From assembly GCA_949372635.1 (NCBI GenBank), contig CASIAB010000005.1, positions 124,001 through 188,000 on the forward strand: a stretch of DNA of 64,000 nt, read 5' to 3'. The DNA is from an uncultured Pseudomonadales bacterium. Lineage in GTDB: Bacteria > Pseudomonadota > Gammaproteobacteria > Pseudomonadales > Pseudohongiellaceae. Position 1 is the first letter of the stretch. Each line of letters starts with the position of its first letter. The translations under genes and the position numbers were made by a program. The notes under the pieces are model-generated. The model ran no database searches, had not been told where the DNA came from, and worked only from the letters and a program-made list of their open reading frames with translations. Of the stretch, positions 11,664 to 20,999 are shown piece after piece.

Positions 11664-11984
11664 TTGAGAAGAATTACTTCCGTGAAAAAAAATACTTCAG
11701 CACCAAGCTCTCCTGGGAAGCACCACAACGCTAGCCAAGAGATGCTTAGGCCCGTGGTTACTCAGCTAAGAGCCAATATCACTAGCGCGCCCGAGACAAC
11801 GCAGCCCGATGTGGACTTGAACGAACTCCGCGCTGCGATTGATGAACTCCCCGAATTGAATGTAACCAAGGTTGTCGCTCTCCATCGCAGAATCGTCAAT
11901 GGTGACTTCAAGATCGACTCCGAACGCCTCGCCGGCAAGCTAATCGAGCTAGAATCCTCTCTGGACTCTCAATACTCAGACTAA
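11664..11984 (+). CDS. flgM: Anti-sigma28 factor FlgM-like
   Basis: Short protein with C-terminal helices ELRAAIDELPELNVTKVVALHRRIVNGDFKIDSERLAGKLIELE typical of FlgM. Confidence 0.8.
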   Translation: MRRITSVKKNTSAPSSPGKHHNASQEMLRPVVTQLRANITSAPETTQPDVDLNELRAAIDELPELNVTKVVALHRRIVNGDFKIDSERLAGKLIELESSLDSQYSD

Positions 11985-12654
11985 TGATCTAACTTCCAGC
12001 TAAGTGGCGGCTCCAGCAACTGCAGCCTAGCAAGGTCTTCTGGCCGGTCTACATCCCACAACGTATCTAATAGCCTATACGTCAGCTCCTTGGCTTTGAG
12101 GGTCTCTAGAGTTCTGTGCATGACCTGATCGGTTCCCCAGGGTATATCCTCAAAAACCGCCGTTATTGGGCGTCGCATACCTACCAACACATAGCCTCCA
12201 TCCTCCGCCGGGCCTAGAACTACATCGACACCAGATTCCAGAGCAAGTAAAGCCTGATCTAGATAGCGCTCTGTCAGAGCCGGGCAGTCAGTACCTATAA
12301 GAACGACGCTTTCAACATTCTCCTCCTGCAGAGTCTGCCGGATGGCAGCATCCATTCTCGCACCCAAGTCTTGCCCATTCTGAAGATATATATTTTTTTA
12401 TTACATATAGATACAAAGTCTTTGTTATAACAGTTCGAGGTTACCCATAAGTCCCATGCAGCAATCTGCGCCTGAGCAAGGAGCTGGCCTAGGCGGGCGA
12501 GCATGGCCCGGTATACAACGAGCGCTTCTTGAGCGCCAATCTCGATCGCTAAGCGCGATTTAACCTTTCCAAGGAGTGGCTCTCGGGCGAACACTACGAT
12601 TCGAGAGCACGGATGCCCGGTAGCGGGGTCAGGGACTGTTCTTTGCTCAGTCAT
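11981..12654 (-). pseudogene. TIGR04282-type glycosyltransferase (DUF2064; rSAM/selenodomain-associated transferase 1), frameshifted at an A7 run
   Basis: N-terminal FAREPLLGKVKSRLAIEIGAQEAL and C-terminal LGARMDAAI...VVLIGTDCPALTERYLDQAL are in different frames, joined at poly-A (coding strand) 12393-12399. Confidence 0.83.
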
Positions 12655-13351
12655 GGCTGGGGTAGTAGATCTCACGCAGTTTCTGGGGCTTCACACCAAT
12701 AAAATAGAGGAAACGCAGCCTCCACATCAGCAATATCGTCGAAATCAGTCCATTCTCCTCCCAGCGCCTGCTTGAAGTAGTTACCAGCCCTACTGGCCTA
12801 GCGGGACTACCTCTGCGCCTAAGCACCTTGCTGATAGCAATGTCTTCCATCAAAGCGAGCGGCGGGAAACCCCCTACTTCTTGAAACAGCTCCCTCTCCA
12901 CGAACAATGCCTGATCACCGGTTGAGACCGACGTGAGGCGGGCTCGCAAGTTCATCATCGCAGCCACCACACGAAAAGCAAGCTGGGGCTTGCTTAGCTT
13001 AATGTCGAACCAGCCCCAGCGACTGTCTTGGGCTGTCAGGGCGTTGCAGATGCACTCATCGGCATTAATAGGAAGCTCGGTATCCGCATGGAGAAACAGC
13101 AGGATGTCTCCCTTAGCCTCCGAGGCACCATGATTCATTTGATTGCTGCGCCCAGCGGCGCTGACCTCACACCTATCCACCAAGCCTTTAGTCTGCTCTA
13201 CCGTGGCATCAACGCTGCCGCCATCGATGACGATGACTTCATGCCCTTTCGCCCGATAGCACTGCAACCGCTGTAATTGCTCACGCATGAGCCTAGCTTC
13301 GTTGCGTACGGGTAAGACCAAGCTTATCGTCTTCAAATCGGTCATTCTCAA
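12647..13351 (-). CDS. TIGR04283-type glycosyltransferase (rSAM/selenodomain-associated transferase 2)
   Basis: ISLVLPVRNEARLMREQLQRLQ...VIVIDGGSVDATVE...LLFLHADTELP...STGDQALFVERELFQEVGGFPPLALMEDI. Confidence 0.85.
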   Translation of the reverse strand: MRMTDLKTISLVLPVRNEARLMREQLQRLQCYRAKGHEVIVIDGGSVDATVEQTKGLVDRCEVSAAGRSNQMNHGASEAKGDILLFLHADTELPINADECICNALTAQDSRWGWFDIKLSKPQLAFRVVAAMMNLRARLTSVSTGDQALFVERELFQEVGGFPPLALMEDIAISKVLRRRGSPARPVGLVTTSSRRWEENGLISTILLMWRLRFLYFIGVKPQKLREIYYPSHD

Positions 13352-13526
13352 CTCGTAAAATTTTCAGCTCGCCATGATAGCTGCTTGAATTTAAGACATT
13401 TTATGCTAATTCGAGCGATTCTGCTCCAGCTTCTTGCCAACCAAAACGTTATTTTGGTCCAAATACTCCGCGACTGGCGTGGTATTCAATAGGATGCCTG
13501 ATTTAGCTTTACTTCACCTTATTTAG

Positions 13527-13600
13527 TGGTCTGTGATGTAGGACTCAAACCCCGAGTAGAGAGAGGTTTATGCTTCACCAATCTGCCGCATCAAATGACC
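13527..13600 (-). other. tRNA-like / degenerate tRNA sequence
   Basis: 74-nt stretch GGTCATTTGATGCGGCAGATTGGTGAAGCAT...GGGGTTTGAGTCC...ACCA resembles D-arm, T-loop and CCA end, but stems are imperfect. Confidence 0.25.
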
Positions 13601-13767
13601 TCTTTTACAGTGATCTAAAGCAATAAAAATAGTGCTTATCTGATCTTGTATTCGGCAGGCTCTTGGTTTTTAATACGCTGCCGATAGAAGCGGTACACAG
13701 CGTAAACTCAGAGCTACAGCAAGCTGCGAGCAGCACCCAAAATATTTTATGTCGACTTATCTGCCAG

Positions 13768-14016
13768 ATGGCGGGTGGAACAGAAACAGTGGATTCTAAG
13801 AACTTTTACATAGTGGCAAGTGCGCCAAACGAACCGAGCTTGCAAGTTAAGATATCCGGACCGTATCTCACTAAGCAGGCCGCCCAGGCAGATCTGTCGG
13901 CTGCGATAGTTGAGGCCAAGGATATCGACCCCAGCGCCGCGAACTACGACTACAGCATAGACAAAGTAGAGAGTCGCAAGCCAGGCGTGATCCAGCATAT
14001 GGCCTCTCACGCCTAA
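13768..14016 (+). CDS. Hypothetical small protein
   Basis: ORF NFYIVASAPNEPSLQVKISGPYLTKQAAQADLSAAIVEAKDIDPSAANYDYSIDKVESRKPGVI; protein-like composition. Start uncertain (track gives 13663). Confidence 0.5.
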   Translation: MAGGTETVDSKNFYIVASAPNEPSLQVKISGPYLTKQAAQADLSAAIVEAKDIDPSAANYDYSIDKVESRKPGVIQHMASHA

Positions 14017-14306
14017 CAATCGAGCTATACCCGCTACTCTCACAACTAGATCTCTCGAGCTCCCTTAAACTAGCCCCTCTCCAAATATGGGTGTACACTT
14101 TACGACAACACCTCAGGTTTTACCGCTTACTTTATTGCTCCACTCAATCCGTACACAACGAGTTTTACAATAAAAACTGAGTCACTGCCTTTCATATTGG
14201 CATAACACAGCTATTTCGGTACCGCCATTCACTGTCAAATCTTGATCGTGGAGTCCCTGAGTAGCCACAACAAAGCGAAAGATCGCTAGACCGAAAAGAG
14301 GTTCTT

Positions 14307-14741
14307 GTGAAAAAACTAAGCGCACTGCATCACATCAGCATTATCGAATCCCGTGGCACAAATTGCGCCTGGGTACGCATCAAATACGATAGTAAGAGCT
14401 TCCAACAGTCCTTCCCCTTCAAGAAATTCGGTGGCAAGGCAAAAGCCATAGCCGCTGCAAAAAAGAAGAGAGACATCGAAGGTAAGAAGATTTACGGCAG
14501 CAATTGGCCCTATGCGAAATTCAGCCCGCGTAAAGTATCACCACTGAATAGCTCCGGCGAGATTGGGGTTAGCTATTCAGAGAAAGATCATTCCTGGGTT
14601 GCAACTTGGCAGGAAGGCAAAGGCGTAAAGAGAAAGCAGAAGAATGCGTACTTCTCGATCAATAAGTTCGGCGATGATAAAGCAAAAGCGAAAGCGGTTA
14701 AGGCAAGACGCAGCGCTGTTCGAGCAAATAAGATTGGCTAG
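14307..14741 (+). CDS. AP2-like DNA-binding domain protein
   Basis: 144-aa Lys-rich protein with two AP2-like segments (SRGTNCAWVRIKYDSKSFQQSFPFKKFGGKAKAIAAAKKKRD and IGVSYSEKDHSWVATWQEGKGVKRKQKNAYFSINKFGDDKAKAKAVKARR). Confidence 0.6.
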   Translation: MKKLSALHHISIIESRGTNCAWVRIKYDSKSFQQSFPFKKFGGKAKAIAAAKKKRDIEGKKIYGSNWPYAKFSPRKVSPLNSSGEIGVSYSEKDHSWVATWQEGKGVKRKQKNAYFSINKFGDDKAKAKAVKARRSAVRANKIG

Positions 14742-14750
14742 CCATCTCTA

Positions 14751-14781
14751 GTGAAGCAATCTATTATTTAGGTTGCTTCAC
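14751..14781. terminator. Candidate hairpin terminator
   Basis: GTGAAGCAA ... TTGCTTCAC 9-bp stem just after the AP2-like gene; weak T-tract. Confidence 0.45.
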
Positions 14782-14817
14782 CTGTATTACTCAACTCGAA
14801 CTACTCGCTCTGCATGC

Positions 14818-16063
14818 TTACGGAGCTTCCCAAATTTTCCTTGTATCTAATAAATTCGTATACACTAAGTTTGCATCGAAGCTCAACCTGTCTAAGCCAT
14901 AGACCTCAAACAACGCCTCAAACCCTGCTACAGCCTCATCCGTGTCACTATCGATCGACACAATAAGATCATCCAGGGCTGCTGTATCCGACAATGCCTG
15001 CGCCGTATGCATCAACCCCGCATCTCGCATACCGGCGATCATAACTACTTGCGTATCCGTGCTCGCAGGAAATGTTGAAAACATCCCATAGTCCCGAAAT
15101 GGATCCCCTTCCTCCGGCAATCCAGCATCGCTAGTGTAGTACTCAGCCGTTTTGGTATTGAATAACTCATCGTAGCTGCGGCCAATTCGGAGTCCAGAAC
15201 CTGCGAAAGTCATGCTGGTCAGTTTTTCTAATGCGCTGATATAACCAATATAGACAATGTGATTGCTGCGAATATCTGCAGTTGTTAGATCGGACATCAT
15301 CGTAATATTTACCGCCTTACCGCTTTTCTGCAAGATAGGCACAATCTTAGCTAGCGCGTATGCACTGCCCTCAGGCATATAACTTAAATCTAGATCCAAA
15401 TAGTTTTCTGTGTGTTCGATATCGCTGAACTGCAGATCTTCCAAATCGCTACTAGAGTTCACATTAAACTCGCGCACCATACGCGCAACATTGCCGTTGG
15501 CATTTAGCTCCCCGAATATGTAGTAGTCGCCCATAACTATCAGAAGCGGTTTGTCGTCACCCAACACAGCTTCCCATAGCGGATGCGCTGCAGCGAACTG
15601 CGATGGCGGCCTGCTCGCTTCGCTTTGCTGACTGAACATATACACAAGATTCGCACCAAGCAGAACGACGAAAGTGAGCAACAGGGCGTTGCTCACACCA
15701 AGCTTCGCTAGTGAAAAACTTGTGGCCTTAGCGATAGGCGTGACGGCGATTGCCGCTAGAGAATAGCTTCCCTTCGGAATAACCAATTTGTAGGCAACAT
15801 CCAATTCATTCTGCTCATAGTAGGCATGTAGCTTCTTGCGCAGCTGGTGCACATACACACGTACCGATGAGTCCGCAGACACATCGAAATCACTATCCTT
15901 ACCCAGCACATCCGTCGCCAGCTCAATCTCTCTTCGGCTGTCGGTTCTGGGCAGAGCAGCTAACGAGGTACTGTAGCATCGCTCCGTAATGCTTCGACCT
16001 ACCCAATATGCCGCTGGAGATAATACGCTGGCACAACTCGTCAAGCTCCGAAGAGCTAAACAC
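14818..16063 (-). pseudogene. Winged-helix membrane regulator with a large C-terminal extracytoplasmic domain; N-terminus frameshifted
   Basis: C-terminal frame has EIELATDVLGKDSDFDVSADSSVRVYVHQLRKKLHAYYEQ (wHTH) and TM ALLLTFVVLLGANLVYMF. The expected upstream segment DELCQRIISSGILGRSKHYGAMLQYLVSCSAQNRQPK is in another frame, with an extra base near 15930. Confidence 0.7.
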
Positions 16064-16383
16064 GTCCTGTATAGAGAGGATGGCTTGTGTGGACTTATCG
16101 GTCTGGAGTCATGGTTTGGGAAACGCTGCAAGTTGCTGTGTTAATTGTCAAATGGGGAGTATACCAGCTTTAATTCTAGCGAAAAGATTCAGCTCCACTT
16201 CTTCCCAGGCATTCGATCAAACAAAGGGAGATACCAGATATCACACTATCTTATAACGGTTTATTGGGATTTTGAATACAAAAGGAATTGAGCCGGAATC
16301 AATTCTGCATAACGCCAAACAGCAGGGTATTTAGAAAAGGGAACAGACAGGAAACCAGAGAGAGGAAAAAGCCAGGACTGTGC

Positions 16384-17676
16384 CTAGCCTTTGAGTAGCG
16401 AGGCCTTTAGCTTGTCATTAAACTCGATATTGCCTTCGGTGACGTACTGCTCGTGATTACGTTCGATATGGCCCAGATCATAGAGGTAGTTAGCCATCGC
16501 CCCATAGGATTGAGCGAGACCTTTGTCGCTTAAGTCAGCCGACGCATGGATCTGGTGCACCTGCGCCCCATTGCCCAAATGGAATCGAGCGACAGGATCC
16601 ATGGGATATTTCCCCTTCTTTGCTAACAGGAGATAGTTCAGCATTAACTTGCGTATGGTCTCTTCATGCTCGGCCACATTGCCCGCAACAATGTCCAAAG
16701 AGCGCATCTGCGTCTTCAGCTCGAGCAACTCAACACTGTCTATCTCCGCATCAGCATCCAGCCAGCGTTTAAAGCCAGGAATCGGAGACAGCGTCACAAA
16801 CTGCTTAATAGACGGATAGTCCGCCTTCAGCTCCTGCACCACCTGCTTAATGAGGAAGTTACCGAAGGAGATATTCTTCAGACCCGGCTGGCAATTGCTA
16901 ATGCCGTAGAACGTAGCAGTAGTAAATTTCGTAGGATCGACATCAACTTTAGGCGTATCATTCAATATCGAATCGATAGAGTTAGGAATCTCATTACTCA
17001 GCGCAACCTCAACAAAAATCAGCGGCTCATCCGTCAGCGCCGGATGAAAGAAAGCGAAGCAACGCCGGTTCGGTCGGTCCACACGACTGCGCAGGTCGTC
17101 CCAGTCCTTAATCGCGTGCACAGCCTCATAGCGAATAATGCGATTGAGAATAGCTGCTGATGTAGACCAATCGATGGTCTGCAACAGCAGGAAGCCACGA
17201 CTGAACCAGGAGCGAAACAGGTGCATGAAGTTTTCGTCGACTGCCGACAACTGAGGGTGTTCACGCAGGAGGCTAAGCAGGTCTTTGCGCATGCCCACTA
17301 GGTCATGCGTTGCCCCGGGAGTTTGATTCAAGCGCCGAAACAATTCTACGCGTCGCGGCTCTGCTGCATGATAGAGGCGATTCAGGTTAGTACTACTTGG
17401 GTCTGCATCGAAGGTGTCGAAAGCTAACTTAACGCTAGCAGGCTCCGTATTGAAGTTTTGTTCTATGTTGAAGAAGAATTCTTTCCTGCCTTCGTCGTCC
17501 AGGCCCTTATAGACATCCAGCAACTCGCGCGCAGCGACGATCGCAGACACCTCGCCCGTGTTGCCCATTAGGCGATCGAGCAAATCATCAATATTGGGAG
17601 CGCCGTTCTTGGAGAAACGATCGCGCTGACGAGCGACCAAGCCGCTTAGGAAGTCTTGGAATTTATTAAAGGTCAA
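16384..17676 (-). CDS. Malonyl-CoA decarboxylase
   Basis: 430-aa MCD-family ORF (CFAFFHPALTDEPLIFVEVAL, FVTLSPIPGFKRWL, DPVARFHLGNGAQVHQIHASADLSDKGLAQSYGAMANYLY). Confidence 0.92.
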   Translation of the reverse strand: MTFNKFQDFLSGLVARQRDRFSKNGAPNIDDLLDRLMGNTGEVSAIVAARELLDVYKGLDDEGRKEFFFNIEQNFNTEPASVKLAFDTFDADPSSTNLNRLYHAAEPRRVELFRRLNQTPGATHDLVGMRKDLLSLLREHPQLSAVDENFMHLFRSWFSRGFLLLQTIDWSTSAAILNRIIRYEAVHAIKDWDDLRSRVDRPNRRCFAFFHPALTDEPLIFVEVALSNEIPNSIDSILNDTPKVDVDPTKFTTATFYGISNCQPGLKNISFGNFLIKQVVQELKADYPSIKQFVTLSPIPGFKRWLDADAEIDSVELLELKTQMRSLDIVAGNVAEHEETIRKLMLNYLLLAKKGKYPMDPVARFHLGNGAQVHQIHASADLSDKGLAQSYGAMANYLYDLGHIERNHEQYVTEGNIEFNDKLKASLLKG

Positions 17677-17985
17677 TATTTTAGACTCAAATTTTACTTA
17701 TCAATTCGTAGTAAGCTTACCATAATTAAAGTGCATAAAAATCCATCAACATGATGATGGAGTCGCTCTGACATTCCCACTGAATTATTAACACTTACGG
17801 AATCAAGAATTTCAGTTTAAACAGCCCTCTGATCAATACCGTTCTTAATAGTTCAACTAGCCCATCACCTTTTGAAAGGTCATGCAAAACAACCTGTCCA
17901 TATAGCGGATACTCAAGTCACAACGAAGATTTCGCTCGCCTCAAGCAGTTCGCAAATAGCCCCTGTGTCAGTTAGATAGTCATAT

Positions 17986-18060
17986 ATTGTCAACAATTAT
18001 GTTGCTTATATGGTCAAATTCTATTAATAATCGCATTCTTATTCAAATTATTGTTGACAT
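17986..18060. promoter_or_regulatory. Candidate GntR operators: ATTGTCAACAAT (17986-17997) and inverted ATTGTTGACAT (18050-18060)
   Basis: TGTCAACAAT occurs in opposite orientations in the 90 bp before the GntR gene. Confidence 0.5.
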
Positions 18061-18069
18061 ATATTTCTA

Positions 18070-18739
18070 ATGAGCACCGAAGCCATCCCTAAGCTTTCAA
18101 CTCTCGCCGATACGGTCTTCGGCCAAATCCGCACCGCCATCGTCAAAGGCGAGCTGGCACCTGGCTCCAAGGTCAACGAACCCCAATTAAGTAAGCAGTA
18201 CGGCATTAGCCGTGGCCCGCTGCGTGAAGCTATACGGCGGCTTGAGGGCTGCAAACTAGTGGAGATCACACCTAATGTCGGCGCTAAGGTTGTATCTCTA
18301 AATATCTGAACAAGCCATTGAAATATATGAAATTAGAGAATCCCTCGAAGGCCTGGCCTGCCGTCTAGCAGCGAGCCGCGCGAGTGCCAATGATTGCCTG
18401 AAACTACGCGAACTACTGTCGAATCATGAGAAACAGATAGAGTCAGAAAATGGCCGCCTGTACTACCAGAAGGAAGGCGACCTGGATTTTCATTACCTAA
18501 TCGTCCAACTTAGCGGAAATACTCGGCTTTTCAATTTCTTATGTGGCGAGTTGTACCACCTCCTCCGCCTGTATCGAGTGCAGACAAGCAGCGGCCCTTC
18601 CCGACCAGAGCAAGCTTTTAAGGAACACCACCAGATTGTCGATGCCCTTGAGAATAAAGATGAGGAACTCGCGGAGCTGCTGATGAAAAGACATATAGCT
18701 GGCGCGAAAAAGACACTAATAAAACAATTCAATCAGTAA
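18070..18739 (+). pseudogene. GntR/FCD-family transcriptional regulator of the prp locus, frameshifted
   Basis: wHTH DTVFGQIRTAIVKGELAPGSKVNEPQLSKQYGISRGPLREAIRRLEG; FCD part SEQAIEIYEIRESLEGLACRLAA...EHHQIVDALENKDEELAELLMKRHI in the +1 frame after ~18304. Confidence 0.85.
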
Positions 18740-18779
18740 TTTAAAGAATTATTCAAATACTCAGTTTAAGGAGCACGCT

Positions 18780-19663
18780 ATGAACTCACTTTCTGCCGGC
18801 GCAAAGTTTCGCAAGGCACTTGCTGAGAACCATCCCTTGCAAGTTGTCGGTGCAATCAATGCCTATTGCGCCATGCTCGCCGAAGATTCCGGTCACAAGG
18901 CTCTCTACCTATCCGGTGCTGGCGTGGCAAACGCCTCCTACGGCCTGCCGGATCTAGGCATCACAAGTCTAAACGACGTAATTCATGATGTTGAGCGCAT
19001 CTGCGGTGCATCGGAGCTACCTCTCTTAGTAGACATCGACACGGGCTGGGGCGGCGCGTTTAACATCGCTCGCTCAATCAAGGCTATGGAGCGCGCAGGT
19101 GCTGCTGCCGTGCATATCGAGGACCAGGTTTCGCAAAAGCGCTGCGGCCACCGGCCAAATAAGGCGATTGTGAGTCAAGTGGAGATGGTCGATCGTATCA
19201 AGGCTGCGGTGGACGCCAAGAGCGATAGCGACTTCGTGATCATGGCACGAACCGATGCGCTGGCTGTAGAGGGCATGGAATTCTGCTGTCGAGCGGGCTG
19301 TTGCCTGCGTAGAAGCTGGCGCCGATGCTATTTTCCCCGAGGCGATACTCGAGCTGGATCAGTACCGTCAGTTCGCCGAAGCCGTTAAAGTGCCGGTGCT
19401 GGCAAATATCACTGAATTTGGCGCGACGCCGCTATTTAACTGCGAAGAATTAGCGGAGAACGGCGTCTCTATGGTGCTTTACCCGCTTAGCGCCTTTCGC
19501 GCCATGAGCAAGGCGGCTCTGGATGTGTACCAAACCATCGCCATCGCTGGCGACCAAAAGGCCTGCGTTGAAAAAATGCAGTCTCAGAACTGAATTATAT
19601 GAGGTACTGGGATATCACGTTTATGAGCAGAAGCTCGACGCTCTTTTTGAAAGTGAAAAATAG
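18780..19663 (+). pseudogene. prpB: 2-methylisocitrate lyase, two +1 frameshifts
   Basis: [37 protein letters not shown], then [12 protein letters not shown] and YPLSAFRAM. Removing one base at ~19280 and the T at 19591 restores [21 protein letters not shown] and QSQNELYEVLGYHVYEQKLDALFESEK. Confidence 0.93.
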
Positions 19664-19817
19664 AATAAAGCATCTTTAATTCAATAGCTAACGAGATCTA
19701 TGCAACCTTATTTTTAGATAAGCTATCTCAATAAACTTAGTCAGTATTTGAGAGCAGAAATACGCAGCTTTACAATCACCGAACATCTGAATCGATTTAA
19801 AGAATAGGAGAGCAAGA

Positions 19818-20944
19818 ATGGCAGAGAAGAAGCTGGGCGGCGCAGGGTTGCGCGGACAAGTTGCGGGTGAGACGGCCCTTTGCACTGTAGGCAAAACAGG
19901 CACAGGGCTAACCTATCGCGGTTATGACATCAGCGTACTGGCAGAGAATGCGAAATTTGAAGAAGTCGCCTATCTATTGTTAAAGGGGACGACTTCCCAC
20001 CCGAGAGGAACTTAGTAGTTATATAAATAAAATCAGATCACTAAGAGAACTACCTCAAGCCGTAAAAGATGTTTTAGAACGCATCCCCGCCGACGCACAC
20101 CCCATGGATGTAATGCGCACTGGCTGTTCGATGCTGGGCAATCTCGAGATCGAAAAGGACTTTTCAGAGCAGGATGAGGTGATAGACCGCCTACTTGCGG
20201 CCTTTCCTTCTATCATTTGCTACTGGTATGCCTTCTCCCATGAAGGAAAGCGCATCGAAACAGCACTGGATGACGACTCTATAGGCGGCCATTTCCTGCA
20301 TATGCTGGGCGGTGAAGCCCCCAACGAGCTCTTCACGCAGGTGATGAACGTATCGCTGATTCTGTATGCCGAGCACGAATTCAATGCCTCTACCTTTAGC
20401 GCTAGGGTCTGCGCCTCCACTCTATCTGATATGCATTCTTGCATAACCGGCGCTATCGGCACGCTGCGCGGGCCTCTTCATGGCGGAGCCAACGAGGCAG
20501 CCATGGATATGATCGAAAACTGGACTAGCGCGGACGAGGCCGAAGCCGAGATCATGGCCATGCTCGCACGTAAGGACAAGATCATGGGCTTTGGGCATGC
20601 GATCTATAGCGAATCAGACCCACGCAATACCATCATCAAGCTAGTGGGCAGAAAAACTCGCAGCTCATGTCGGCGATACTGTTCTATATCCGGTATCCGT
20701 GCGCTGTGAGGAGGTGATGTGGCGTGAGAAGAAGCTGTTCTGCAACGCCGATTTCTTCCATGCCTCCGCCTACCATTTCATGGGCATACCGACGAAGCTG
20801 TTTACCCCTATCTTCGTAATGTCCAGACTCACCGGCTGGGCGGCCCACGTTAAGGAACAGCGCTCCAATAATCGCATCATCCGTCCTAGCGCCGACTACA
20901 CCGGCCCAGAGACTAGCGAGTGGGTGGATATAGCCGACCGCTAA
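19818..20944 (+). pseudogene. prpC: 2-methylcitrate synthase, two +1 frameshifts
   Basis: Three ORFs in different frames together match PrpC (TALCTVGKTGTGLTYRGYDI; HPMDVMRTG; DDDSIGGHFLHML; GFGHAIYSESDPRN; NRIIRPSADYTGPE). Breaks at GGGG 19985-19988 and GGG 20646-20648. Confidence 0.93.
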
Positions 20945-20999
20945 CGCCTTAATTACATTATATAAACTATTTATTTATCTGATTTATAAGGAATTATAA

